DNA of 31,375 nt, from IMG/VR virus record IMGVR_UViG_3300035670_000901, positions 1 through 31,375 of that record, one strand, 5' to 3'. Position 1 is the first letter of the stretch. Each line of letters opens with the position of its first letter. The position numbers and the translations under genes are program-made. The notes beneath the pieces are model-generated. The model saw only the letters and a list, made by a program, of their open reading frames with translations, ran no database searches and was not told where the DNA came from. The stretch is from a virus. Below, piece by piece: positions 5,409-11,261 of the stretch.

Positions 5409-5587
5409 CAATAGGTGAATTGTGGGATAAGCTTGCGCAGTACCCGGATGATGTTGAGGTGTACGTTGGCTTTGTCAACGGGCATAGCATCGACCACGAA
5501 TGGTTTGAAGTAGTGGAAACAACAGACTTCAACGGCAAGACCACAATCAGTTTAATGGTAGACGATATAGCAATAATACACAATTAA
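5405..5587 (+). CDS. Small conserved-looking phage protein (LWDKLAQYPDDVEVYV type)
   Basis: A 60-residue protein. The opening TIGELWDKLAQYPDDVEVYV matches a pattern I know from many small phage proteins (LxxxLxxYPdDxeVyv): one helix, then an acidic turn and strands. The rest (WFEVVETTDFNGKTTISLMV) looks like further beta strands, so a small alpha/beta fold is likely. The function of this group is unknown to me. It overlaps the preceding stop by 4 bases and is followed by the SSB-like gene 4 bases downstream. Confidence 0.65.
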   Translation: MTIGELWDKLAQYPDDVEVYVGFVNGHSIDHEWFEVVETTDFNGKTTISLMVDDIAIIHN

Positions 5588-5591
5588 TACA

Positions 5592-5834
5592 ATGAGTAAC
5601 TATCAAATGCAAGAGGGACAGTTCACCCTATTCAAGAACAACAAGACAACCAACAACGCACCTGAATACACTGGTGAAATCATGGTGAATGGAAAGAAGA
5701 TGCGCCTTGCTGCGTGGGTGAAGGAAGGCAAGAGTGGTAAGTTCTTTAGTGGTAAGATGTCCGAGCCACTGCAACAATCATCTTCCCGACCTCAGGAAAA
5801 CGATGCACAAGGCACGGGTGATTTGCCATTTTAA
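5592..5834 (+). CDS. Small SSB-like protein with DLPF tail
   Basis: An 80-residue protein. Residues 8-57 look like a small beta barrel (EGQFTLFKNNKTTNNAPEYT, then EIMVNGKKMRLAAWVKEGKS, then KFFSGKMSEP), similar to short single-strand-binding or DUF736-like proteins. The C-terminus is a polar linker ending GTGDLPF. That resembles the acidic DDIPF tip of bacterial SSB, which recruits replication and repair proteins. Role inferred: binds single-stranded DNA during phage replication or recombination. It follows small early genes and directly precedes the terminase. A DUF736-type protein of unknown role is the alternative. Confidence 0.55.
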   Translation: MSNYQMQEGQFTLFKNNKTTNNAPEYTGEIMVNGKKMRLAAWVKEGKSGKFFSGKMSEPLQQSSSRPQENDAQGTGDLPF

Positions 5835-5857
5835 TTCCATCGAATCCGAAGGGTTTA

Positions 5858-7156
5858 ATGATTGAGTACCTACCGAAACAAAAAGAAGCATTGCGTGTGC
5901 TGGGTAATTCACACCCGGCACGCACTGTGCTATTTGGTGGAGGTGCAGGACCAGGTAAGTCATTCATCGGATGTGCATGGCAAATAAGCCGTAGGTTTAA
6001 GTATCCTGGTACTCGTGGGTTGATAGGTCGCAGCAAATTAGATACGCTTAAAAAGACCACACTCAAAACGTTTTTCGAGGTAGCGCATGTATTGCAGCTA
6101 TTGCCTAACGAACACTACACCATCAACAACCAAACGCACGTTATCACGTTTGCAAATGGTAGCGAAATAATACTTAAAGATTTATTTGCCTATCCATCCG
6201 ACCCTGAGTTTCATTCATTGGGTGGTCTTGAGTTAACAGATGCATATGTGGATGAGGCTGCACAGGTTAGTAAGCGTGCAATAGACATATTACAATCTCG
6301 TATTCGATATAAGCTAAGAGAATATAACCTGCCACCAAAGATGCTGCTCACATGCAATCCATCGAAGGGATGGCTATATAATGATTTTTATGCACCATAT
6401 CGAAGTGAAACATTACCACAACATCTTGCTTTTATTCCATCACTTGCAACTGATAATGTGCATTTGCCTGATTCCTATATTGAAACTTTGGAAAGACTAC
6501 CCGAAGTAGATAGGCGAAGGCTTTTGTACGGTGATTGGGAGTATGATGAAAGTGTAGACAACCTTTACCAATACGATGATTTAGTGCGCTGCTTCCGGGA
6601 AGAAGATAGCAAAGGCGATAAATACATTAGTGCAGATATTGCACGACTTGGAAAAGACCGTAGTGTCATATGCGTATGGCATGGCTTGCATTTGATGGAG
6701 ATACACGAGCTGCGTAAGCAACCAATTACTACCGTAGTTAGCACCATTCGGCAACTATGCGATAGGCACAGCATCAGATTATCCAACGTGATCTGTGATG
6801 AAGATGGAGTAGGTGGTGGTGTGGTGGATAGCTTAAAGTGCAGGGGCTTTCTTAATGGTGGGCGTGCTAAACAATCAGATAAGTTCACCAATCAAAAGGC
6901 TGAGTGCTATTTCAAGCTTGCAGAATTAATCGAGCAGAACAAAGTAATCTTCAAAGTGAATCAGTTCCGGGATGTGATAGTGCAAGAACTGGATATGATA
7001 CGCAGGCGGCAACCTGAAGCCGATGGCAAACTCGCTGTGATAAGTAAAGAGGAAATCGCACGCATGCACGGTAAGTCACCTGACTACGCTGATGCCATAA
7101 TGATGCGCATGTACTTTGAACTATTCCCAAACTACGGCAGCTATTCGTGGGCGTAG
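5858..7156 (+). CDS. terL: Terminase large subunit
   Basis: A 432-residue packaging motor and nuclease, normal length for the family. ATPase part: Walker A GGGAGPGKS (27-35), Walker B DAYVDEA (128-134) with catalytic Glu133, and the coupling motif TCNPSKGW (165-172). Nuclease part (RNase H fold): Asp260 in ISADIARLGKD, the CDEDGVGGG strand (313-321), and Asp409/Asp412 in SPDYADAIM. It would cut and pump DNA into proheads through the portal. It is oddly placed: on the plus strand within early genes, while portal and capsid are 8-12 kb away on the minus strand. I see no small terminase in the window. The start at 5858 puts the Q-motif-like PKQKEAL near the N-terminus, as expected. Confidence 0.95.
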   Translation: MIEYLPKQKEALRVLGNSHPARTVLFGGGAGPGKSFIGCAWQISRRFKYPGTRGLIGRSKLDTLKKTTLKTFFEVAHVLQLLPNEHYTINNQTHVITFANGSEIILKDLFAYPSDPEFHSLGGLELTDAYVDEAAQVSKRAIDILQSRIRYKLREYNLPPKMLLTCNPSKGWLYNDFYAPYRSETLPQHLAFIPSLATDNVHLPDSYIETLERLPEVDRRRLLYGDWEYDESVDNLYQYDDLVRCFREEDSKGDKYISADIARLGKDRSVICVWHGLHLMEIHELRKQPITTVVSTIRQLCDRHSIRLSNVICDEDGVGGGVVDSLKCRGFLNGGRAKQSDKFTNQKAECYFKLAELIEQNKVIFKVNQFRDVIVQELDMIRRRQPEADGKLAVISKEEIARMHGKSPDYADAIMMRMYFELFPNYGSYSWA

Positions 7157-7190
7157 TGTACCCTTAAAGGTATAAACGAGGGTAATTGTG

Positions 7191-7219
7191 TTGCATTTAT
7201 ACCCTTGTGGGTATATTTG
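7191..7219 (+). promoter_or_regulatory. Bacteroidetes-type promoter upstream of the recombination segment
   Basis: TTG at 7191-7193, 18 bases, TATATTTG at 7212-7219, an exact -7 match. The -7 box overlaps the right arm of the TATACCC-TTGT-GGGTATA palindrome, and the transcription start would fall inside the next palindrome, so repression by bound protein is plausible. Confidence 0.6.
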
Positions 7220-7223
7220 AAAT

Positions 7224-7240
7224 GGTTACAATCTGTAACC
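7224..7240. promoter_or_regulatory. Perfect palindrome, operator candidate
   Basis: GGTTACA-ATC-TGTAACC: 7-base arms and a 3-base centre, 17 bases in all, placed at the predicted transcription start of the 7191-7219 promoter. Size and symmetry suit a helix-turn-helix dimer. Its inner TTACA/TGTAA half-sites recur in the palindrome at 7274-7287. Confidence 0.55.
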
Positions 7241-7273
7241 GACTGCAATTTTAACAATTTTTAACAGGGTATA

Positions 7274-7296
7274 TGTAAGTATTTACACTATCATTG
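7274..7296 (+). promoter_or_regulatory. Second palindrome and weak -7 box
   Basis: TGTAA-GTAT-TTACA (7274-7287) repeats the half-sites of the palindrome at 7224-7240. It lies directly upstream of TATCATTG (7289-7296), a 7-of-8 match to TAnnTTTG. No clear -33 element is seen at the right distance, so this second promoter is tentative. Confidence 0.35.
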
Positions 7297-7327
7297 CAGC
7301 ATCAAACAACAACAAAAACACAAAGCC

Positions 7328-7510
7328 ATGACAAACACAGTAAACTTTGAAAGCATCAACAGCGAAATCGTAGCATTGATTAACAACGAAAACTTCCGTA
7401 AGACTTGCGCTGAAACAGCTAAGAAAATCGGAATCACTGCACAGGAATGGAACGCAAATAAAGTGAACATTCTTTACATGTGGGCATCACAAGTAGTTTG
7501 CAATAAGTAA
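7328..7510 (+). CDS. Small helical hypothetical protein
   Basis: A 60-residue soluble protein starting MTNTVNFESINSEIVALINN. It looks all-helical (NFRKTCAETAKKIGITAQEW, then NANKVNILYMWASQVV), with a short turn that might be a helix-turn-helix but is too weak to call. It is the first gene after the operator-rich control region at 7157-7327, with an A-rich leader (ACAACAACAAAAACACAAAG) typical of Bacteroidetes. As the first gene under a tightly controlled promoter it may be a regulator or an abundant early protein. I do not recognise it. Confidence 0.6.
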   Translation: MTNTVNFESINSEIVALINNENFRKTCAETAKKIGITAQEWNANKVNILYMWASQVVCNK

Positions 7511-7549
7511 AACAAAAGGAGGGGTGCGGCTCATCAACGCACATATCCT

Positions 7550-7801
7550 ATGAATCAAAAACAAACCGCCGTTCAATTTCTAATTGAACAAATAGATATA
7601 GCACTAAAGCTAAATAAAGTTGAATTGAATCCAATTTATAAAATGAAGACAGTTGTGCCAATTTATATGAAGGCATTGGAAATGGAAAAACAACAAATTG
7701 TGGAGTGCTATATTGACCGTGATATCAATTTAGGTATAGAGCCTAAAACTGAAATAGCTAACGCATATTTTCATAGTACATTCAAACCAGTAAAAAAATA
7801 A
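7550..7801 (+). CDS. MKKQTA-family small protein, copy 3
   Basis: An 83-residue paralog that opens MNQKQTAVQFLIEQIDIAL and has the conserved helix YMKALEMEKQQIVECYIDRD, as in copies 1 and 4. The C-terminal Tyr-rich end is partly lost (ANAYFHSTFKPVKK). Codon use is more AT-rich than in its neighbours (many AAA, ATA, AAT). The 39-base gap before it contains AGGAGGGG about 30 bases upstream of the ATG, too far to be a normal ribosome site. Soluble and helical, function unknown. Confidence 0.65.
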   Translation: MNQKQTAVQFLIEQIDIALKLNKVELNPIYKMKTVVPIYMKALEMEKQQIVECYIDRDINLGIEPKTEIANAYFHSTFKPVKK

Positions 7802-7805
7802 CAAC

Positions 7806-7907
7806 ATGAAAGCAAGCAAAGTCATTAAGTACATCGTATGGGGCGCAATCTTTTTTGCAATTCTTAACTATTGTCAAGAGTTAAATGATTGCCTGATGAA
7901 GTATTAA
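7806..7907 (+). CDS. 33-residue single-pass membrane peptide
   Basis: The frame encodes a basic N-terminus (MKASKVIKY), one hydrophobic segment (residues about 8-21, YIVWGAIFFAILNY) and a short polar tail (CQELNDCLMKY). By the positive-inside rule the N-terminus stays in the cytoplasm. It starts 5 bases after the preceding stop with an ACAACATG leader, a typical Bacteroidetes start context. Small membrane peptides of this type in phages can be superinfection-exclusion or membrane-stress proteins; no specific role is shown. Confidence 0.5.
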   Translation: MKASKVIKYIVWGAIFFAILNYCQELNDCLMKY

Positions 7908-7919
7908 TTTGTATCTTTA
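7889..7919 (+). promoter_or_regulatory. Promoter candidate for the recombination genes
   Basis: TTG at 7889-7891, 20 bases, TATCTTTA at 7912-7919 (7 of 8 to TAnnTTTG). The transcription start would be near 7925, about 16 bases before the ATG at 7941. It overlaps the end of the small membrane peptide gene. Confidence 0.45.
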
Positions 7920-7940
7920 AAGTCTAAAATCAATAACAAC

Positions 7941-8618
7941 ATGAACAGTTTCCACAAAGACAATTTGGAAGCATTGCAGAAATTTCAGCAAATGCTTAAC
8001 GCCAAACCCGATGAAATCGGTATTGAAAAAACTCCCGATGGTAAGGCTAAGACCTTAGTCATATCACACGTAGAAACCACCTTAGATGAAATGTTCTTCG
8101 GGCATTGGAGAACAGAGAATTTCAAGTGGGAGCGTATAGCTAACGAGGTAGTGGGTAGTCTTGACCTTGTAGTGATCCATCCAATAACCGGGTATGAATT
8201 GCGTAGAACAGGAGCAGCATCCATTGTCATCATGGTTGACAAAGTACCCAGTGCGATAGCAGCCGACCCTGTTGAGCGCAATAGGTGGGCATTAAACGCA
8301 GATAATAAAAAGCCGAACGCCTTAGACCTTGCGTTCCCTAAACTCAAAACAGAGTGCCTTAAAAACGCTGCATTGTCATTTGGTAAGTTGTTAGGGCGTG
8401 ACCTTAACCGCAACAACGTGGATGTGTACAAGCCATTCAAATTGAAGGGTAGCCTTAACGCATCCAACAAAGATGTGCAGTACATGCTTGAATTAATCGA
8501 GAAAGCGCAAAGCCTTGATGATTGTGATATCATCTTGCAGGCATGCCCACAGGAATATTGGGCGCAAATTGAACCGTTAGTAAATGTTAAAAAACAGGAA
8601 CTATCAGGATTGTTGTAG
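7941..8618 (+). CDS. RAD52-like single-strand annealing protein (candidate)
   Basis: A 225-residue soluble protein. Residues 36-175 recall RAD52/Sak-type phage annealing proteins: VISHVETTLDEMFFGHWRTE, a strand (DLVVIHPITGYELRRTGAAS), and the helix FPKLKTECLKNAALSFGKLL followed by GRDLNRN. In this group the Lys-rich conserved helix and the GRDLNR segment are the recognisable parts. It would pair complementary single strands made by an exonuclease. The next gene but 66 bases is a YqaJ-type exonuclease, which is the usual partner and strongly supports the call. No ATPase motif is present, consistent with annealing rather than RecA-like activity. Confidence 0.6.
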   Translation: MNSFHKDNLEALQKFQQMLNAKPDEIGIEKTPDGKAKTLVISHVETTLDEMFFGHWRTENFKWERIANEVVGSLDLVVIHPITGYELRRTGAASIVIMVDKVPSAIAADPVERNRWALNADNKKPNALDLAFPKLKTECLKNAALSFGKLLGRDLNRNNVDVYKPFKLKGSLNASNKDVQYMLELIEKAQSLDDCDIILQACPQEYWAQIEPLVNVKKQELSGLL

Positions 8619-8660
8619 TATCTTAGCACCATCAATCGAGTTGTTCGGAATTTCCGAACA
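8619..8660 (+). promoter_or_regulatory. -7-like box followed by a perfect 19-base palindrome
   Basis: TATCTTAG (8619-8626, 7 of 8 to TAnnTTTG) begins right after the annealing gene's stop, and no good -33 is visible. TGTTCGGAA-T-TTCCGAACA (8642-8660) has perfect 9-base arms around one base, and lies 25 bases before the exonuclease ATG. The size fits a dimeric repressor site; a hairpin with a 1-base loop is not feasible as such. Confidence 0.5.
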
Positions 8661-8684
8661 GTTCAAAAACAAAAACAAAACACA

Positions 8685-9449
8685 ATGGAACAAGTAAAAT
8701 TTAGAGCATCGCAGCTTGGTAAGCTAATGACCGATGCAAGAACCAAATCAGGTTTATCAGAAACAACAAAGAGCGCACTGCTTGAAATCTACATTCAACA
8801 GAAGTACAAGCGTTACAAAGAGATTAGCAACAAGTACATCGAGAAAGGTGTGGCAGTTGAGAATGACGCTATTGACCTGTGGCGCAGAGAACGTGGCGCA
8901 ATCGTGTTCAAGAATGAAATCAATTTTCAAAATGACATCATCACAGGTACACCCGATTTGCTTATCAAAGATGGTGGCGCAGTAGTGAACGTGCCGGATA
9001 TTAAATCATCATGGGACATCCACACTTTTATGGACGCAAAGGTTAATGACTTGAGTAAAGACTACTATTGGCAAGGTCAAGCATACTGCTGGCTAACAGG
9101 TGCGCCTAAGGCAACATTCTGTTTCGTGCTTGTCAATGCTCCAAGCCAAATGATAGATAGTGAAAAATACCGCCTATCATTACGCATGAATCTTATTGAT
9201 CCACAGAGCAACCCTGAATTTATCAAGAAGGCGCAGCGCATAGAAAAGAATATGATATATGACATGCCTACTTACTTAAATGAAAATCCAAGTGCTAACC
9301 TTGAAACAGACCTTAGCGAATGGACGTACGATATACCAGTGCAAGAACGCATCCACGAAAAGGTTGTGGAGTTTGATGAGTCAGCAATCGCAAAGCTTCA
9401 GGAGCGTGTACCAATGTGGCGTGAATACCTTAATACTTTAGCACTATGA
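8685..9449 (+). CDS. YqaJ-type recombination exonuclease
   Basis: A 254-residue PD-(D/E)xK exonuclease of the YqaJ/lambda-exo kind. Motifs: opening RASQLGKLM (7-15), helix EKGVAVENDAIDLW (53-66) with Glu59, TGTPDLLI (88-94) with Asp91, VPDIKSSWD (103-111) with Asp105 and Lys107, and the QGQAYCWL helix (130-137). These supply the metal-binding and catalytic residues. It would resect one strand of double-stranded ends and hand it to the annealing protein encoded just upstream, giving a Red-like two-gene recombination pair. It lies behind a 19-base palindrome, so it may be separately repressed. Its stop overlaps the next ATG by 4 bases. Confidence 0.8.
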   Translation: MEQVKFRASQLGKLMTDARTKSGLSETTKSALLEIYIQQKYKRYKEISNKYIEKGVAVENDAIDLWRRERGAIVFKNEINFQNDIITGTPDLLIKDGGAVVNVPDIKSSWDIHTFMDAKVNDLSKDYYWQGQAYCWLTGAPKATFCFVLVNAPSQMIDSEKYRLSLRMNLIDPQSNPEFIKKAQRIEKNMIYDMPTYLNENPSANLETDLSEWTYDIPVQERIHEKVVEFDESAIAKLQERVPMWREYLNTLAL

Positions 9450-9643
9450 AAAAAGAAACCGCAGTAGATTGGTTGATTGATGCAATACGCAACCAAATAG
9501 CAGAAGGCACATTGAATGCAATAGCCATTAGCGAATTAAAAATGAAAGCCAAAGCAATTGAGAAGGAGCAGCTGATGGAGGCTCATTACGCGCCAAAATA
9601 CGGATGCTTTAGTGAAGAATACTACAACGAAACATACAAATGA
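9446..9643 (+). CDS. MKKQTA-family small protein, copy 4
   Basis: A 65-residue member closest to copy 1: MKKETAVDWLIDAI at the start, KMKAKAIEKEQLMEAHYAPK in the middle, and the SEEYYNETYK end. The shared end (YYxETY) and helix (IEKEQ or MEKEQ) define the family. Wholly helical and soluble. Its ATG overlaps the exonuclease stop, and its own stop overlaps the next ATG at 9640, so it is coupled to both. Confidence 0.7.
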   Translation: MKKETAVDWLIDAIRNQIAEGTLNAIAISELKMKAKAIEKEQLMEAHYAPKYGCFSEEYYNETYK

Positions 9644-9780
9644 CCACCGAACAACTTAAAGACCACGTGCGCAATTCAATACAGCACTACTACAACAAAG
9701 AGCAAGTAATCGAATTAATCAATAAGCTAAACAATGAAGGCAAAAGACAAGGCATGGCAACTGTACTCGAACTATTTTGA
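9640..9780 (+). CDS. 46-residue hypothetical protein
   Basis: The frame starts MTTEQLKDHVRNSIQHYYNK and ends MATVLELF. It is helical and soluble. The ATG shares bases with the preceding TGA (ATGA), which supports translation by coupling, but its last 47 bases overlap the next gene in another frame, which weakens the case. No family recognised. Confidence 0.45.
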   Translation: MTTEQLKDHVRNSIQHYYNKEQVIELINKLNNEGKRQGMATVLELF

Positions 9781-10003
9781 TATAGTCGAAGGTGAACAGC
9801 AGGAAGGGCAACTGGGTGCGGTGCATATCAAAGCTATCAACTGCGCACTCTATTGCGTCGATGAAGCATTGGCTAACGCACCTGATGACATCGTAAATGA
9901 CTTTGATGGCACCGGTGAATACTATTCCGTGAAAGCCTACTACCACCACGTAAAAAACGAAATACTCAAACTCAATGTGCAAAAGAAAACTGCTACCGCT
10001 TGA
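9734..10003 (+). CDS. Small conserved-looking phage protein (CVDEAL / YHHVKNEI type)
   Basis: An 89-residue protein. It shows a pattern I know from many Bacteroidetes phage proteins: an opening helix (MKAKDKAWQLYSNYFDIV), a second helix with Cys and acidic residues (HIKAINCALYCVDEALANAP), an acidic loop, and a closing helix (SVKAYYHHVKNEILKL). The function of that group is unknown. It is soluble and probably a three-helix bundle. It overlaps both the 46-residue frame upstream and the 56-residue frame downstream. Confidence 0.65.
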   Translation: MKAKDKAWQLYSNYFDIVEGEQQEGQLGAVHIKAINCALYCVDEALANAPDDIVNDFDGTGEYYSVKAYYHHVKNEILKLNVQKKTATA

Positions 10004-10145
10004 TGATCTACGGCAGGAACGTTTGGTTTTGCTCAACATGTTTGCTAATGCCAAAACACGATACGTAAAAGATAATCTACATAACAAAATCAAAGCCGTA
10101 AACAAAGACCTATTCACCATAACCAAAGACACAAAGTACTTATGA
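9975..10145 (+). CDS. 56-residue basic hypothetical protein
   Basis: The frame starts MCKRKLLPLDDLRQERLVLL and ends FTITKDTKYL. It is strongly basic and looks like one long helix plus a tail. It overlaps the preceding gene by 29 bases and its stop overlaps the next ATG at 10142 (ATGA), filling what would otherwise be a 138-base gap. Gap filling with overlaps at both ends supports it. Function unknown. Confidence 0.5.
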   Translation: MCKRKLLPLDDLRQERLVLLNMFANAKTRYVKDNLHNKIKAVNKDLFTITKDTKYL

Positions 10146-10477
10146 CAAACACAACTTTATTAAAAACCAAATACAAATTTTGGGTAGATTGTAATGAATG
10201 GACACCAATGAAAAATGGAGCAAATATTTTGCTTCGAGGATATCATGGAGATGAACAAGAAAACAATGGTATTAGTCCTATTATGATAGTAGGTTTAGAC
10301 CAGGTAAATAATGAAGATTCACTTGGAGGATTAACATCAAAAGATGCTTTTTTTCTTGCTGCTAGTCCTGATATCTACAACGCTCTTATAGATATTTTAA
10401 ATAATGGTTTAAATCATTCAACCTATATGCAGGCAATGAAAGCAATTTTGTTAACTAAAGACGAATACGCAAAATGA
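10142..10477 (+). CDS. Hypothetical early protein
   Basis: A 111-residue soluble protein starting MTNTTLLKTKYKFWVDCNEW. The C-terminal half carries FFLAASPDIYNALIDILNNG, resembling a helix (AAPELLxAL) found in many small phage proteins of unknown function. The N-terminal half looks beta-rich. Codon use is more AT-rich than in neighbours, as in copy 3 of the MKKQTA family, hinting at a separate origin. Coupled to both neighbours by ATGA overlaps. Confidence 0.6.
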   Translation: MTNTTLLKTKYKFWVDCNEWTPMKNGANILLRGYHGDEQENNGISPIMIVGLDQVNNEDSLGGLTSKDAFFLAASPDIYNALIDILNNGLNHSTYMQAMKAILLTKDEYAK

Positions 10478-10695
10478 AAAAAGAAACAGCCATTCGCAGA
10501 CTTCATCTAACGCTTAAAAGACGTTTTAAAGGTCAAGCCATACGCATGACTTGGGCTGAAATGGAAGGACTATTGAACGCAGTGCAAACGATTGAAATGA
10601 ACCACATCCATGACTCATACAACGATGGGTATAGAGATGGTGAAACAGGACAACCAAATAGAACACAACAAGATGAAAGCAACACTAACCTTTGA
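10474..10695 (+). CDS. MKKQTA-family small protein, copy 5 (diverged)
   Basis: A 73-residue member with the family start MKKETAIRRLHLTLKRRF, a basic first half, and the helix LLNAVQTIEMNHIHDSYNDG, where IEMNHI replaces MEKEQI. The Tyr-rich end is replaced by a polar tail (GETGQPNRTQQDESNTNL). The most diverged copy. Its last 23 bases overlap the next gene. Function unknown. Confidence 0.6.
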   Translation: MKKETAIRRLHLTLKRRFKGQAIRMTWAEMEGLLNAVQTIEMNHIHDSYNDGYRDGETGQPNRTQQDESNTNL

Positions 10696-10894
10696 CCTTA
10701 GGGAAGACCAGCACGCATTTGATTGCTCTGTGAATGGTATGAAGTACCATGATGTGATATACGAAATACAACAGCACCTGCGTAGCCTTGAGAAATACCA
10801 AGACCTTACAGCTGAACAATACGAGATAGTAGGTAAGATACGTGAATGGTTGGCAAGTGAGTTACTCGATGCCGGAATAGCAGATAAGTTTTGA
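10673..10894 (+). CDS. Small conserved-looking phage protein (TFDLREDQHAFDCSVNG type)
   Basis: Taking the ATG at 10673, a 73-residue protein starting MKATLTFDLREDQHAFDCSV. I recognise this opening (beta strand, LPED or LRED, an acidic loop, then NGxKY and a helix like IYEIQQHLRSLEKY) from small phage proteins of unknown function. The helical second half has EQYEIVGKIREWLASELL. A longer reading from 10610 adds 21 residues that lie inside the preceding gene and do not fit the family. It ends the plus-strand early cluster; no clear terminator follows it. Confidence 0.65.
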   Translation: MKATLTFDLREDQHAFDCSVNGMKYHDVIYEIQQHLRSLEKYQDLTAEQYEIVGKIREWLASELLDAGIADKF

Positions 10895-10924
10895 CACGCT
10901 ACTTAATCCTTAGCAGTGGGCGTA

Positions 10925-11170
10925 TCATTGCTGCACCTTGCGATAGCCATGCTTCCAAAGAAACCTACCCAGTGCCTCACCTTCAGCATCCACCTTCTCC
11001 TCACTCCATTCAGGTTGAATGTGATGAAGATACTCATGGATCAACACAATAAGGTATCGCATTGGTGGCAGCGTAGGGTCTATCTCAATGACGTTATCGC
11101 AGTACAAACCATCAGCCTTCTCTCTTCCGAGTTTGCGATGAATAACTTTTGGATGTGGCTTGCGTTTCAT
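10925..11170 (-). CDS. Minimal HExxH metallopeptidase-like protein
   Basis: An 81-residue protein with the zinc-protease signature LIHEYLHHIQ (His-Glu-x-x-His at residues 44-48) followed by WSEEKVDAEGEAL, whose acidic residues could supply the third ligand. The N-terminus is basic. It is far shorter than typical zinc proteases; similar short HEYLHH proteins occur in phages, and their substrates are unknown to me. It stands alone on the minus strand, separated from the late operon by a terminator (11231-11258) and converging on the early cluster with a 30-base gap. No convincing promoter is visible upstream, so it may depend on read-through. Confidence 0.6.
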   Translation of the reverse strand: MKRKPHPKVIHRKLGREKADGLYCDNVIEIDPTLPPMRYLIVLIHEYLHHIQPEWSEEKVDAEGEALGRFLWKHGYRKVQQ

Positions 11171-11230
11171 TTGTGCTATATTTACAGCGGTTTTGTTTTC
11201 AATACCTCTTGTTTTTGTTATTTGATTGAT

Positions 11231-11258
11231 AAAAGACCCTGCAACGGTGGGGTCTTTT
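11231..11258. terminator. Bidirectional terminator after the late operon
   Basis: AAAAGACCC (11231-11239) and GGGTCTTTT (11250-11258) form a perfect 9-pair stem around a 10-base loop, with T-runs available on both strands. It lies 3 bases past the stop of the phosphoesterase gene (minus strand) and would end the late transcript, isolating the metallopeptidase gene. Confidence 0.8.
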
Positions 11259-11261
11259 TAT

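Larger units (their letters stand above)
7157..7327 (+). promoter_or_regulatory. Intergenic control region with repeated TACCCT motifs
   Basis: A gene-free 171-base stretch after the terminase. It holds three copies of a TACCCT/AGGGTA motif: TACCCTT at 7159-7165, AGGGTA at 7179-7184, and TACCCTT at 7200-7206. The last is part of a hairpin, TATACCC-TTGT-GGGTATA (7198-7215), overlapping the promoter. Two further palindromes and two promoter candidates are listed separately. The hairpin lacks a T-tract, so it looks like an operator rather than a terminator. Confidence 0.5.

Noticed and set aside
7198-7215. TATACCC-TTGT-GGGTATA as a terminator for the terminase gene
   Set aside because: No T-run follows on the plus strand, and the right arm overlaps an exact -7 promoter box, so an operator is more likely.
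7985-8635. 216-residue minus-strand frame opposite the annealing gene
   Set aside because: The plus-strand product has a recognisable family pattern and recombination context; the minus-strand product has none.
11171-11230. Promoter for the metallopeptidase gene (TTG with TAAATATA on the minus strand)
   Set aside because: The spacing is 15 bases and the -7 box mismatches at two positions; too weak to list.
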